Source of the DNA: an uncultured Pluralibacter sp.
GTDB taxonomy: Bacteria; Pseudomonadota; Gammaproteobacteria; Enterobacterales; Enterobacteriaceae
Reading direction: 5' to 3'
Assembly (NCBI RefSeq): GCF_913775985.1
Contig: NZ_CAJYMB010000012.1
Span: 43,773 to 107,772 of the forward strand
DNA length: 64,000 nt
Each line of letters opens with the position of its first letter. The first letter of the stretch is position 1. Shown piece after piece: positions 10,190 through 19,738 of this stretch. Made by a program: the position numbers and the translations under genes. A model generated the notes under the pieces. The model was given only the letters and a program-made list of their open reading frames with translations. It was not told the DNA's origin and did not search any database.

Positions 10190-11626
10190 ATGTTAAACAA
10201 CATTCGTATCGAAGAAGATTTGTTGGGCACCAGGGAAGTTCCAGCGGACGCGTACTACGGTGTCCACACTCTGAGAGCGATTGAGAACTTCTACATCAGC
10301 AACAATAAAATCAGCGACATCCCGGAATTTGTTCGCGGGATGGTGATGGTAAAAAAAGCCGCTGCGCTGGCGAACAAAGAGCTTCACACCATTCCAAAAG
10401 ACGTTGCCTGCGCCATTGTCGCGGCCTGCGATGAAGTGTTGAATAACGGCAAATGCATGGACCAGTTCCCGGTGGACGTCTATCAGGGCGGCGCGGGCAC
10501 CTCGGTCAACATGAACACCAACGAAGTGCTGGCCAACATTGGCCTTGAGCTGATGGGCCACCAGAAAGGCGAGTATCAGTTCCTCAACCCGAACGATCAC
10601 GTCAATAAATGCCAGTCCACCAACGACGCCTATCCGACCGGCTTTCGTATCGCCGTTTATGCCTCGGTACTTAAGCTGATTGACGCCATCAACCAGCTGC
10701 GCGAAGGCTTCGAGCGCAAATCCGTCGAATTTAAAGACATCCTGAAGATGGGCCGCACCCAGCTTCAGGATGCCGTCCCAATGACGCTGGGCCAGGAGTT
10801 CCACGCCTTTAACGTCCTGCTGAACGAAGAAACCCGCAGCATCCTTCGCACCTCCGAGCTGCTGCTGGAAGTTAACCTCGGCGCCACCGCCATCGGCACG
10901 CGCCTGAATACGCCGGAAGGCTATCAGCAGCTGGCGGTACAGAAGCTGGCGGAAGTCTCCGGTCTGGCGGTTGTGCCGGCGGAAGACCTGATTGAAGCGA
11001 CATCCGACTGCGGCGCCTACGTGATGGTACACAGCGCCCTCAAGCGTCTGGCCGTGAAGCTCTCCAAAATTTGTAACGACCTGCGCCTGCTCTCCTCCGG
11101 CCCGCGCGCCGGGCTGAACGAAATCAACCTGCCGGAACTGCAGGCGGGCTCGTCTATCATGCCGGCGAAAGTTAACCCGGTAGTGCCGGAAGTGGTTAAC
11201 CAGGTGTGCTTTAAAGTCATCGGTAACGACACCACCGTCACAATGGCCTCAGAAGCGGGCCAGCTGCAGCTGAACGTGATGGAGCCGGTGATTGGCCAGG
11301 CGATGTTTGAATCCATCCATATTCTGACTAACGCCTGCTATAACCTGCTGGAGAAATGCATTAACGGCATTACGGCTAACAAAGCGGTGTGCGAAAGCTA
11401 TGTGTACAACTCCATCGGTATCGTCACCTACCTGAACCCGTTCATTGGCCACCACAACGGCGATATCGTCGGCAAGATCTGCGCCGAAACCGGCAAGAGC
11501 GTGCGTGAGGTGGTGCTGGAGCGCGGCCTGCTCACCGAGAGCGAGCTGGACGACATTTTCTCTGCGGAGAACCTGATGCACCCGGCCTATAAAGCAAAAC
11601 GCTACACCGATGAAAACGAACAGTAA
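10190..11626 (+). CDS. aspA: Aspartate ammonia-lyase
   Basis: AspA deaminates L-aspartate to fumarate, feeding the fumarate reductase encoded earlier in the window. The 478-residue length equals E. coli AspA. The fumarase/aspartase signature is visible as [11 protein letters not shown], with [12 protein letters not shown] and [11 protein letters not shown] upstream. The gene ends at a strong terminator and is followed by dcuA, which exchanges aspartate or fumarate for succinate. Confidence 0.98.
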   Translation: MLNNIRIEEDLLGTREVPADAYYGVHTLRAIENFYISNNKISDIPEFVRGMVMVKKAAALANKELHTIPKDVACAIVAACDEVLNNGKCMDQFPVDVYQGGAGTSVNMNTNEVLANIGLELMGHQKGEYQFLNPNDHVNKCQSTNDAYPTGFRIAVYASVLKLIDAINQLREGFERKSVEFKDILKMGRTQLQDAVPMTLGQEFHAFNVLLNEETRSILRTSELLLEVNLGATAIGTRLNTPEGYQQLAVQKLAEVSGLAVVPAEDLIEATSDCGAYVMVHSALKRLAVKLSKICNDLRLLSSGPRAGLNEINLPELQAGSSIMPAKVNPVVPEVVNQVCFKVIGNDTTVTMASEAGQLQLNVMEPVIGQAMFESIHILTNACYNLLEKCINGITANKAVCESYVYNSIGIVTYLNPFIGHHNGDIVGKICAETGKSVREVVLERGLLTESELDDIFSAENLMHPAYKAKRYTDENEQ

Positions 11627-11644
11627 CAGCGGTTAACCGACATT

Positions 11645-11675
11645 AAGGCACGTCAGCAGTGACGTGCCTTTTTTA
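11645..11675 (+). terminator. Terminator between aspA and dcuA
   Basis: AAGGCACGTCA (11645-11655) pairs with TGACGTGCCTT (11660-11670) across a 4-base loop, followed by TTTTAATT. Read-through into dcuA is expected to be partial, as in E. coli. Confidence 0.9.
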
Positions 11676-11738
11676 ATTCTAAGGACATCAAATTCATAAC
11701 CTTTATGTATCCAAATTCTAACAATTAAGGATAGCTGT

Positions 11739-13040
11739 ATGATAGTCATTGAATTGCTCATCGTCCTCGCGGCGATATTCCTGGGTGCAAGGCTGGGCGG
11801 CATCGGCATCGGTTACGCCGGCGGTATCGGCGTGCTGGTGCTGGCGGCCATCGGCGTTAAGCCGGGGAATATCCCGTTTGACGTTATCTCGATCATCATG
11901 GCGGTCATCGCGGCGATCTCCGCGATGCAGGTCGCCGGCGGCCTCGACTACTTGGTCAACCAGACCGAGAAGCTGTTGCGTAAAAATCCGCGCTACATCA
12001 CCATTCTTGCCCCTCTGGTAACCTACTTCCTGACCCTGTTTGCCGGTACCGGCAACATCTCGCTGGCAACCCTGCCGGTCATTGCTGAAGTGGCGAAAGA
12101 ACAGGGCGTTAAGCCCTGCCGCCCGCTATCCACCGCGGTGGTTGCCGCGCAGATTGGCATTACTGCCTCGCCCATTTCCGCCGCCGTGGTCTATATGTCT
12201 TCGGTCATGGAAGGGCACGGCGTCAGCTATATTCACCTGCTGTCGGTGGTGATCCCCTCGACGCTGCTGGCTATCCTGCTGATGTCTTTCTTGGTCACCA
12301 TGTTCTTCAATTCAAAACTCTCTGACGATCCGGTATACCGCAAGCGCCTTGAGGACGGGCTGATTGAGCTGCGCGGCGAGCGCGTGGTGACCATTAAACC
12401 GCGGGCTAAATTCTCGGTGCTGCTGTTCCTGGTTGGCGTGCTCGGCATCGTGGCGTACGCCATTATCAACAGCCCGAGCCTCGGTCTGGTGGCGAAGCCG
12501 CTGATGAACACCACCAGCGCAATTCTTATCATTATGCTCAGCGTGGCGACGCTGACCACGCTGCTGTGCCGGGTAGATACCGACAGCATCCTCAACTCCA
12601 GCACCTTCAAAGCGGGGATGAGCGCCTGTATCTGTATTCTTGGTGTTGCGTGGCTCGGCGATACCTTCGTTTCCGCCAACATCGACTGGATCAAAGAGAC
12701 AGCGGGCAGCGTGATTCAGGGCCATCCGTGGCTGCTGGCGGTGATTTTTTTCTTCGCCTCCGCGCTGCTCTACTCCCAGGCGGCGACCGCCAAAGCGCTG
12801 ATGCCGATGGCGCTGGCGCTGAACGTCTCTCCGCTCACTGCGGTGGCTTCGTTTGCCGCTGTTTCCGGCCTGTTTATCCTGCCGACCTACCCGACGCTGG
12901 TAGCTGCGGTACAGATGGATGACACCGGCACGACGCGCATCGGGCGCTTCGTCTTCAACCATCCGTTCTTTATTCCCGGCACTATGGCGGTAATTTTCTC
13001 CGTCTGCTTCGGCTTTGTGCTGGGCGGCCTGATCCTCTAA
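11739..13040 (+). CDS. dcuA: Anaerobic C4-dicarboxylate antiporter
   Basis: DcuA exchanges aspartate, fumarate or malate for succinate in the inner membrane. The 433-residue protein matches E. coli in length and is hydrophobic throughout, with about ten helices. Family segments such as GTGNISLATLPVIAEVA and QIGITASPISAAVV are present. It stands 112 bases after aspA with its own promoter space. With aspA and frd it completes the aspartate-fumarate respiration route in this window. Confidence 0.97.
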   Translation: MIVIELLIVLAAIFLGARLGGIGIGYAGGIGVLVLAAIGVKPGNIPFDVISIIMAVIAAISAMQVAGGLDYLVNQTEKLLRKNPRYITILAPLVTYFLTLFAGTGNISLATLPVIAEVAKEQGVKPCRPLSTAVVAAQIGITASPISAAVVYMSSVMEGHGVSYIHLLSVVIPSTLLAILLMSFLVTMFFNSKLSDDPVYRKRLEDGLIELRGERVVTIKPRAKFSVLLFLVGVLGIVAYAIINSPSLGLVAKPLMNTTSAILIIMLSVATLTTLLCRVDTDSILNSSTFKAGMSACICILGVAWLGDTFVSANIDWIKETAGSVIQGHPWLLAVIFFFASALLYSQAATAKALMPMALALNVSPLTAVASFAAVSGLFILPTYPTLVAAVQMDDTGTTRIGRFVFNHPFFIPGTMAVIFSVCFGFVLGGLIL

Positions 13041-13063
13041 GTCAGCGCTGGTAAACCTCCTCC

Positions 13064-13089
13064 GGGCCGCTTTCGCGGCCCGTCTTATT
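13064..13089 (+). terminator. Probable terminator after dcuA
   Basis: GGGCCGC-TTTC-GCGGCCC forms a perfect 7-base-pair hairpin starting 23 bases after the dcuA stop. The tail GTCTTATT is only moderately T-rich. Confidence 0.65.
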
Positions 13090-13145
13090 CCTCGCCCCCG
13101 GACGCATCGTGGTATAGTGCTTTTTTCGCCGATACGAGGTTGATG

Positions 13146-13469
13146 ATGACACTGCCCTCTGCTGTTGTTGTACTCTGTACCGCCCCGGATGAAGCTACCG
13201 CCCAGGATCTGGCGGCTAAAGTGCTGGCCGAAAAGCTGGCGGCCTGCGCCACGCTGCTGCCCGGCGCCACTTCCCTCTATTACTGGGAAGGCAAACTCGA
13301 GCAGGAGTATGAAGTGCAGATGCTGCTCAAGTCCGACGTGGAAAAGCAGCAGGCGCTGCTGGACTGCCTGAAATCTCATCACCCGTATCAAACCCCTGAA
13401 CTGCTGGTTCTTCCCGTATCTCACGGAGACAACGACTACCTCTCATGGCTCAACGCATCATTACGCTGA
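13146..13469 (+). CDS. cutA: Divalent-cation tolerance protein CutA
   Basis: CutA1 is a small trimeric ferredoxin-like protein linked to copper tolerance. The family core is clear: [39 protein letters not shown] and the C-terminal [10 protein letters not shown]. Two consecutive ATGs occur at 13143 and 13146. The second has better spacing from GAGG and gives 107 residues; a TTG at 13140 is also in frame. The last 25 bases overlap dsbD, so the two genes are co-transcribed as in E. coli. Confidence 0.94.
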   Translation: MTLPSAVVVLCTAPDEATAQDLAAKVLAEKLAACATLLPGATSLYYWEGKLEQEYEVQMLLKSDVEKQQALLDCLKSHHPYQTPELLVLPVSHGDNDYLSWLNASLR

Positions 13470-15166
13470 TCCTGCTGCTGTGCAGCTCATCAGCTTTCGC
13501 CGGACTCTTTGACGCGCCGGGCAGCGCGAAATTCACGCCTGCCGACCAGGCCTTTGCGTTCGATTTTCAGCAAAACGGCCGCGATCTTACACTTAACTGG
13601 CAGATTAAAGAGGGTTACTACCTCTACCGCAAACAGATTGAAGTCATTCCCGAGCGGGCGACGCTGGGGGCAATTACCCTGCCCAAAGGCGACTGGCACG
13701 AAGACGAGTTTTTTGGCAAAAGCGAAATCTACCGCCGCAGCCTCAGCGTGCCGGTTCCCGTGGCCCAGGCCGATAAAGACGCGACGCTGAGAGTCACTTA
13801 TCAGGGCTGTGCCGAAGCGGGCTTCTGCTATCCCCCGGAAACCCGGGACGTGCCGCTGAAAGCGGTGGCGGGCGAACCGGTGCAACCGGAAGCGCCTGCC
13901 ACATCCGTCACGCCTGCCGCCGCATCGCCAGACGCGCCGCCTGCCGACAACGCCGTGCTGCCCTTCTCTGCCCTGTGGGCGCTGCTGATCGGCATCGGTA
14001 TCGCCTTCACGCCGTGCGTGCTGCCGATGTATCCGCTGATCGCCGGGATTGTGCTCGGCGGCCGCCGGCAGCTCTCTACCGGCCGCGCGCTGGGGCTGGC
14101 CTTTATTTACGTGCAGGGCATGGCGCTGACATATACCGCGCTGGGGCTGGTGGTCGCCGCTGCGGGCATGCAGTTTCAGGCGGCGCTGCAAAGCCCGTAC
14201 GTGCTGATAACGCTCTCTGTAGTGTTTGTACTGCTGGCGCTGTCGATGTTCGGCGTGTTCACCCTGCAGCTGCCGTCATCGCTGCAGACGCGCCTGACCC
14301 TGATGAGCAACCGCCAGCAGGGCGGCTCCACAACCGGCGTGTTCGTGATGGGCGCCATTGCCGGCCTTATCTGCTCTCCGTGCACGACAGCCCCGCTCAG
14401 CGCGATCCTGCTGTATATCGCCCAGAGCGGCAACCTGTGGCTCGGCGGCGGCACGCTCTATCTATACGCCCTTGGTATGGGTCTGCCGCTGATGCTGGTT
14501 ACCGTCTTCGGCAACCGCCTGCTGCCCCGCAGCGGACCGTGGATGGACAAGGTCAAAATCGCCTTCGGCTTTGTGATCCTCGCCCTGCCTGTGTTCCTGC
14601 TCGAACGGTTGACTGGAGAGACCTGGGGCCTGCGGCTGTGGTCGGCGCTGGGCGTTGCCTTCTTCGGCTGGGCATTTATCAGCAGCCTGAGCGCCACCCG
14701 GGGGTGGATGCGCCTGGGGCAGATCCTGCTGCTGGCCGCCGCGCTTATCAGCGTTCGTCCGCTGCAGGACTGGGCCTTTGGCAGCGCCGCACCGCAGCAG
14801 CAGGCGCACCTCAACTTTACGCGCATCGCCAGCGTGGACGACCTTAATCGGGCGCTGGCGCAGGCCAAAGGTAAACCGGTGATGCTCGACCTTTATGCCG
14901 ACTGGTGCGTGGCGTGTAAAGAGTTTGAGAAATACACTTTTAGCGATCCGCAGGTGCAGAAAGCACTGCAGAACACCGTTCTGCTGCAGGCGGACGTCAC
15001 CCGCAATAGCGCGACAGATAGCGCGCTGCTCCGGCATTTGCAGGTGCAGGGGCTGCCGACAATCGTCTTTTTCGGTCCCGACGGACAGCAGCAAACCGGA
15101 ATGCGCGTTGCCGGATTTATGGATGCCGGTGCCTTTGCGGCGCATTTGCACAATCGCCCCCGGTAG
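13445..15166 (+). CDS. dsbD: Thiol:disulfide interchange protein DsbD
   Basis: DsbD carries reducing power from cytoplasmic thioredoxin to periplasmic DsbC, DsbG and CcmG. Domains in order: signal peptide ending AFA-GLF (about residue 19); periplasmic alpha domain with C122 and C128 (GCAEAGFC); a membrane beta domain of eight helices with cysteines in [11 protein letters not shown] and [11 protein letters not shown]; and a C-terminal thioredoxin domain with [10 protein letters not shown]. The length is 573 residues against about 565 in E. coli, because the linker after residue 130 is rich in Pro and Ala. All six catalytic cysteines are present. Confidence 0.97.
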   Translation: MAQRIITLILLLCSSSAFAGLFDAPGSAKFTPADQAFAFDFQQNGRDLTLNWQIKEGYYLYRKQIEVIPERATLGAITLPKGDWHEDEFFGKSEIYRRSLSVPVPVAQADKDATLRVTYQGCAEAGFCYPPETRDVPLKAVAGEPVQPEAPATSVTPAAASPDAPPADNAVLPFSALWALLIGIGIAFTPCVLPMYPLIAGIVLGGRRQLSTGRALGLAFIYVQGMALTYTALGLVVAAAGMQFQAALQSPYVLITLSVVFVLLALSMFGVFTLQLPSSLQTRLTLMSNRQQGGSTTGVFVMGAIAGLICSPCTTAPLSAILLYIAQSGNLWLGGGTLYLYALGMGLPLMLVTVFGNRLLPRSGPWMDKVKIAFGFVILALPVFLLERLTGETWGLRLWSALGVAFFGWAFISSLSATRGWMRLGQILLLAAALISVRPLQDWAFGSAAPQQQAHLNFTRIASVDDLNRALAQAKGKPVMLDLYADWCVACKEFEKYTFSDPQVQKALQNTVLLQADVTRNSATDSALLRHLQVQGLPTIVFFGPDGQQQTGMRVAGFMDAGAFAAHLHNRPR

Positions 15167-15202
15167 GCGACACTTTGACAGAAATAAATGGAGGGTAATG
15201 TC

Positions 15203-15778
15203 GTGCAACGCGAAGATGTTCTGGAACAGGCGCTACAGCTGCTTGAAATAAAAGGGATCGCCGATACCACGCTGGAGATGGTTGCCGAGCGCGTTAACAT
15301 ACCGCGCAGCGATTTAGCCCGCTTCTGGCCCAACGAAGAGGCGCTGCTGTATGACGTACTGCGCTATCTGAGTGACAAAGTCGATATCTGGCGCCGCCAG
15401 CTCACCATGAACGACGATCTGAGCAAAGAGCAGAAGCTGCTGGCCCGCTACGGCGCGCTAACCGAGTGCGTGAGCAACAACCGCTATCCCGGCTGCCTGT
15501 TTATCGCCGCCTGCTCCCTGTATCCCGACGCCACGCATCCGATCCACCAGATCGCCGACCGGCAAAAGCAGGCCGCGTGGGAACACACTCACGATCTGCT
15601 GGCCGCACTAAAAATTGAAGATCCCGAGATGGTCGCCAGGCAGATGGAGCTGGTGCTGGAGGGCTGCCTGAGCCGCATGCTGGTGAAACGCAGCCAGCAG
15701 GACGTGGACACAGCCCGGCGTCTGGCGGAAGATATTCTGCGCTTCGCCCAGTGCCGCGCCGGCGGTGCGCTTACCTGA
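15203..15778 (+). CDS. yjdC: TetR-family regulator YjdC
   Basis: A 191-residue transcription factor with an N-terminal helix-turn-helix ([32 protein letters not shown]) and the YjdC ligand-domain features [13 protein letters not shown] and [17 protein letters not shown] at 15203 was chosen because GGAGG lies 8 bases upstream. The in-frame ATG at 15188 overlaps that ribosome-binding site and would add MEGNV. It stands 36 bases after dsbD and is probably in the same transcript. Its targets are unknown. Confidence 0.92.
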   Translation: MQREDVLEQALQLLEIKGIADTTLEMVAERVNIPRSDLARFWPNEEALLYDVLRYLSDKVDIWRRQLTMNDDLSKEQKLLARYGALTECVSNNRYPGCLFIAACSLYPDATHPIHQIADRQKQAAWEHTHDLLAALKIEDPEMVARQMELVLEGCLSRMLVKRSQQDVDTARRLAEDILRFAQCRAGGALT

Positions 15779-15881
15779 TTGCCGACGTTGTGCGCAAACT
15801 GTCGAAAAGTCAGCCAGATGACACGATTTTGTGGAAATAAGGTTGACGGGTGCAGGGGATTACGGTTTAATGCGCCCCGTT

Positions 15882-15957
15882 GCCCGGATAGCTCAGTCGG
15901 TAGAGCAGGGGATTGAAAATCCCCGTGTCCTTGGTTCGATTCCGAGTCCGGGCACCA
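15882..15957 (+). tRNA. pheU: tRNA-Phe (anticodon GAA)
   Basis: A 76-base cloverleaf with encoded CCA: acceptor GCCCGGA/TCCGGGC, D-loop AGCTCAGTCGGTAGAGC, anticodon stem GGGGA/TCCCC around TTGAAAA with GAA at 15915-15917, and T-arm GGTTCGATTCC. It directly follows yjdC, the position of pheU in E. coli. tRNA-Phe genes are common integration sites, and the sequence after it is accessory in character. Confidence 0.99.
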
Positions 15958-15969
15958 CTATTCTAAAGA

Positions 15970-15995
15970 ACCCGCCCACAAGGCGGGTTTTTGCT
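15970..15995 (+). terminator. Terminator of tRNA-Phe
   Basis: ACCCGCC pairs with GGCGGGT across a short loop, followed by TTTTTGCTTTTTGG. It begins 13 bases after the tRNA. Confidence 0.88.
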
Positions 15996-16634
15996 TTTTG
16001 GCGTTTCTGCCATCTATCCCCTCTCCTTCTGTTCTCCCCATGATCCCGCCAGCTAACATGCAGCGGGCGACGCGGTGCTTTTCGGTTCGTATCTGCCGGA
16101 TAATCACAGCGGCAGGTCCCGGCGTCCTGGCCTTTTATGGAAGAAAAAAGAAATAAGTATATTCTCCAGCACAAATACCTAATTCCACCAAGGCCTCCCC
16201 AAAATTCCACACCCACTCCGTCAGTTTTAACGCGCTATCAATTACACACTCGGCCATATTAATTCATTGAATTTAATATTCCGACCTATTTAGTCGCACC
16301 TTTATTCCGCAAAGCGTTAATAGCGATAACCTCGCCCACTCAACAGTACAGAAATAATCTCCGTTAGGTCAAAGCTGACAAGCTTATTGCTCGATACTTT
16401 TTTGGCGCAAGATATATCAATCCGTTCTTTACGTAAATGAATCAATAAATCAATTGATTGCAGCAATAGAGTAAACGCAAGGGCCAAGGATTGGTCGACG
16501 GATCTTTTTTTATATACGGATCGATTATTAGCCATTGCCCATGAGTAAAAACTATCTTCATAAAATATTAATTATTTGAGGAATACCGCTTTTACATTCC
16601 TTTGATCGTTATCTTTGAATAACAGGAGAGAAAC
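15996..16634. other. Intergenic stretch after tRNA-Phe, no supported gene
   Basis: About 640 bases. The first 150 are GC-rich and the rest becomes AT-rich. A minus-strand open frame at 16317-16535 lacks a ribosome-binding site and a recognisable product. I looked for a second copy of the tRNA 3' end that would mark an integration boundary and saw none here. The last bases carry AACAGGAGAG, the ribosome-binding site of the next gene. Confidence 0.6.
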
Positions 16635-18434
16635 ATGCCAGTACAAATCAGCTTTTCAGCAAAAACGTCGACAGCCTCTGCCCACGGCGTAGAGCAGCGC
16701 GCCGTCCCCGGTGGAACCTATTTAAACCAGCTGAACGGAACGCCGGTTTCACTTTCTCCCGGTCTGCCGGACCTGGAGGACCAGTTTGGGCAAATAGGCG
16801 CGGTCGATCTCAGGGCACATGACTGGTACGGCGTTGCCGATATAGATACTGACTACGACACGACCTACAGCGATTTTTTAGATCAGATAACCAATAATGC
16901 GCCGGCAGATAAAGTAGCCGCCATTAAAACGTTTACCATGGACTTTTTTAATCGAAGAACCATTTTACTCAATGCCGCAGAATATCTTGCTGAAAATGCT
17001 CAGAATGTTGAGCCGCAATTTAACTGGGTCACTACCGATGCCTATTTGAAAAGAACATTAGCCAATCAATATTATAAAGGCACGCAGAAACCCAACGTGC
17101 TGTTTCGCATTGGCCGGATGATTAACGGCGGCCGTGGCGTGCCGAGAAATATTACCAATTACTGTAACGTCGTCAGAGAAATCGTTGACCGCTATACCAA
17201 TAACTATCAATCAATTGGCCTGCCCGTGCCCATTACGAATTATGAAATCTGGAACGAGCCGGATCTTGGGCTCTTCTGGTCAACACCGGGTTCAGAAGAC
17301 ACTTCGGTCACACAGTTCTACGCGTTCTACAAAGCGGTCGCCAGTACGATCAAAGCGGCAGCCTCGACGGCGCTGGTGGGCCCCTGCGGTACGGCAAACG
17401 CATTCGGTAATAAAGACTATGTGGATAATTTAATTGACTATATTAAGGCCAATAGTCTGCCGCTGGATTTTTACTCCTACCATTTTTATGCCGACCAGAC
17501 CGGCGATTCGAAAAACATTTTCCAGATCCAGAAATACGTTCGGGACACCCTTAACAGCAAAGGATTTCCTAATGCCAAAACCTACATCTCTGAGTGGAAC
17601 CTGACGGCATATGCGAGCAAGGTAAATAACACCAAATTACAGAGCGTGGTCAATGCGGCATTCATCGTCTCGTTCCTTATCGACGCGGAGCAGGCCGGGG
17701 TGGACAAAGCCTATTACTATCGCGGCGACGGTGCTGAATTTGGCCTGTTTAACGATCAAAACACCAACAATGGCGTCGGCAAGAATTTTGCCACCTACGC
17801 CGCACAGGCTTTCTGGTTATATAACGCGTTTGCCGCGCAAAGAGCGCTGCCCATCGTCAAAAATACCAATACCGATAAAACCGGCATTACCGCCACCGGG
17901 GCTAAAAACCAGGCAGGAAATCAGATCCAAATACTGCTGGCGAATTATAAAGTGGCCAGTGACCTGGTGGGCAACGATAACCGGGATAAGCTGCCCGGCG
18001 GCGTCTCGCTGTACGGTCAATTTTATATCGACAGCAATATTGCGGCGCAAAGTATCGACGCCAATCGCTGGTACGGCACGACGCTGGTGCCACCGCGAAA
18101 CAATAACAAGTTCACCTATAACGGCGGGGAGATACCGCGGGGGCCCTTCTCGTCAAACCAGAATAACCAGCTCGCTGCCGACTCTGCTGATTACAGCAAT
18201 TCATCATCGGGCTACACCATTACCGTGACGGATATTCCGGCGGGCTTCACGAAATATACCGTGACGGTACGCAAAGTCTTTCAGGGGAGCCAGCTGGCGT
18301 CGCTGGATGGTGAAACCATTGTCCATACCGCCAGCGAGACGATCCCTGCCAACCGGCAGGTGGTGGTTAAGGATAACGATCCCGTCTCCGCCGGGAACAA
18401 TACGCTGGCCCTGATCACCATCGATCTCGCTTAA
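16635..18434 (+). CDS. GH39-like glycoside hydrolase (clan GH-A fold)
   Basis: A 599-residue protein that looks like a retaining glycoside hydrolase of the GH39/GH-A type. The acid/base glutamate sits in NYEIWNEPD (E208) and the nucleophile candidate in KTYISEWNLT (E320). DFYSYHFYAD fits the strand between them. After residue 430 a beta-rich C-terminal domain follows. There is no signal peptide, so a cytoplasmic role or an unusual secretion route is implied. The ribosome-binding site is CAGGAGAG. It is alone on its strand in an AT-rich, gene-poor stretch after tRNA-Phe, with many Asn, Ala and Tyr codons, which suggests acquisition. The substrate cannot be read from sequence. Confidence 0.72.
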   Translation: MPVQISFSAKTSTASAHGVEQRAVPGGTYLNQLNGTPVSLSPGLPDLEDQFGQIGAVDLRAHDWYGVADIDTDYDTTYSDFLDQITNNAPADKVAAIKTFTMDFFNRRTILLNAAEYLAENAQNVEPQFNWVTTDAYLKRTLANQYYKGTQKPNVLFRIGRMINGGRGVPRNITNYCNVVREIVDRYTNNYQSIGLPVPITNYEIWNEPDLGLFWSTPGSEDTSVTQFYAFYKAVASTIKAAASTALVGPCGTANAFGNKDYVDNLIDYIKANSLPLDFYSYHFYADQTGDSKNIFQIQKYVRDTLNSKGFPNAKTYISEWNLTAYASKVNNTKLQSVVNAAFIVSFLIDAEQAGVDKAYYYRGDGAEFGLFNDQNTNNGVGKNFATYAAQAFWLYNAFAAQRALPIVKNTNTDKTGITATGAKNQAGNQIQILLANYKVASDLVGNDNRDKLPGGVSLYGQFYIDSNIAAQSIDANRWYGTTLVPPRNNNKFTYNGGEIPRGPFSSNQNNQLAADSADYSNSSSGYTITVTDIPAGFTKYTVTVRKVFQGSQLASLDGETIVHTASETIPANRQVVVKDNDPVSAGNNTLALITIDLA

Positions 18435-18491
18435 CGCGTTGCCCGCGTGCGAATAGGAAAGCAGCGCGGGGAGCAGCTGCGAGCATAAAAA

Positions 18492-18511
18492 AGCGGAGTC
18501 AACGCTCCGCT
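18492..18511 (-). terminator. Terminator of the lipoprotein gene
   Basis: AGCGGAG and CTCCGCT pair across a 6-base loop. On the minus strand a TTTTTT tract follows, so it ends the leftward lipoprotein gene. The gene to its left converges on it. Confidence 0.82.
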
Positions 18512-18530
18512 CTCTTCAAAACCTGCGCGT

Positions 18531-18980
18531 TTACTTAATGCTTTCGCCCCGGCTGATCAGCCCTTCCATCACCGCGCGCTGGATTTCACCGCACATCTGA
18601 TTGGTTTTGTACTTGTAAAGGGCATCCAGCGTATCTTTCGTTTCATCGTTGATGTCGCCGCGCACGGAGGTGTACACCGTCGCGTTATTCACCAGATTGT
18701 CGAAAGCCGCTTTTTTGGTGGCGTAAACGGAAGGATTGATTCTTCGCAGCGCTGACAGCTCGCTCTGGCACAGGCCAACGCGGCCGCGATCGGCGGAAGG
18801 AGATGCCGACAGCGATCCGGAGGTTTTCTGCGATACGGAAGCAGACGCGGTGCCTGACTTAGTATCAGCGCGTTTAGCCTGGTTCTGGCATCCGGCCAGC
18901 AGAAGAACGCATCCGAGTACGGGCAGCATAATTTTCATTTTTTTCCGGTGTTGCACCAGCATATTTTGAACCCCTTTCAT
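18531..18980 (-). CDS. Small lipoprotein of unknown function
   Basis: A 149-residue product with a lipoprotein signal: basic start, hydrophobic MLPVLGCVLLL, then lipobox LAGC (Cys 31) and QNQAK. A low-complexity Ser/Ala/Thr linker follows (about residues 40-62), then a helical domain with two cysteines (LCQSEL and MCGEIQ) that may pair in the periplasm. The start is uncertain: the ATG at 18980 has TAGGAT upstream, while the ATG at 18962 follows AAAGGGG. I do not recognise the family. It stands alone, convergent with the hydrolase gene, with 750 bases of AT-rich DNA upstream. Confidence 0.75.
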   Translation of the reverse strand: MKGVQNMLVQHRKKMKIMLPVLGCVLLLAGCQNQAKRADTKSGTASASVSQKTSGSLSASPSADRGRVGLCQSELSALRRINPSVYATKKAAFDNLVNNATVYTSVRGDINDETKDTLDALYKYKTNQMCGEIQRAVMEGLISRGESIK

Positions 18981-19738
18981 GTAGTCATATCCTAAGTATT
19001 ACGTGCAAACATTTCTGAGATTACTCAGAAATTAACCGGTAAAATCTCAGCCGCTCGTTGCACAGGCGCCGACAGCGCCCGTATTATCTGCTAATGCACA
19101 TAGCCAGCGCAATATTCAAATACGCTAACTGAGAGCGGCAGCTATATGTTGACGTGCGTATCCTGTGCTCTCCAGTACGTCTAAAAATTCAGCAGCACAA
19201 ATTTTAGCAGCCAATGCCGCGTCCGGCATCGAGTATCAATCTCGATTAATCCCGATTTAATTACGTGTTTAAGTAATTTAAGAAACCAAAATCATTAATA
19301 TAACCTATTGATAAAAATAAACTTTATGACAAGCGCATTCTAAGTAAAAAAAGCAACAGCATTAATTACAATAAATTATTAAAATAATTTACCCATTAAT
19401 GAGTATAACAATTCATTAAATCATTAACTGCCAGCCTGTATCATTTACCACAATTATATCTCATCCGACCGACCTGCGGCCTCAATTAGGCTCATCGCGA
19501 TAGTCTTTAAAATAACCAGCCGCCGATCCGCGACCGCTATGATTGATAAGATAAAGGCATGCTCAAATATTTATTGAATTTTTAGCAAGACTACAACATC
19601 AGAGCGAAAAGGGAGTGGGTATATTATTGGTGAGAGGAATAAAAACAGGTCGCGCGGCGGCATTTCACCGCCCGTAAGGAGCTATTCAACCACAGAGAAG
19701 GCGCGTGCGGCGGGCTGCACCGCGCCGACTCTCCCGGG
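18981..19738. other. AT-rich intergenic region, no gene seen
   Basis: About 760 bases between two leftward genes. The middle (19240-19480) is strongly AT-rich with runs such as AATAAATTATTAAAATAATTTACCC. The base composition contrasts with the core genes and is typical of H-NS-bound acquired DNA. No open frame of useful size, RNA gene or repeat was recognised. Confidence 0.6.

Noticed and set aside
16317..16535. 72-codon minus-strand frame upstream of the GH39-like gene
   Set aside because: No ribosome-binding site, no recognisable domain and AT-rich context where such frames arise by chance.
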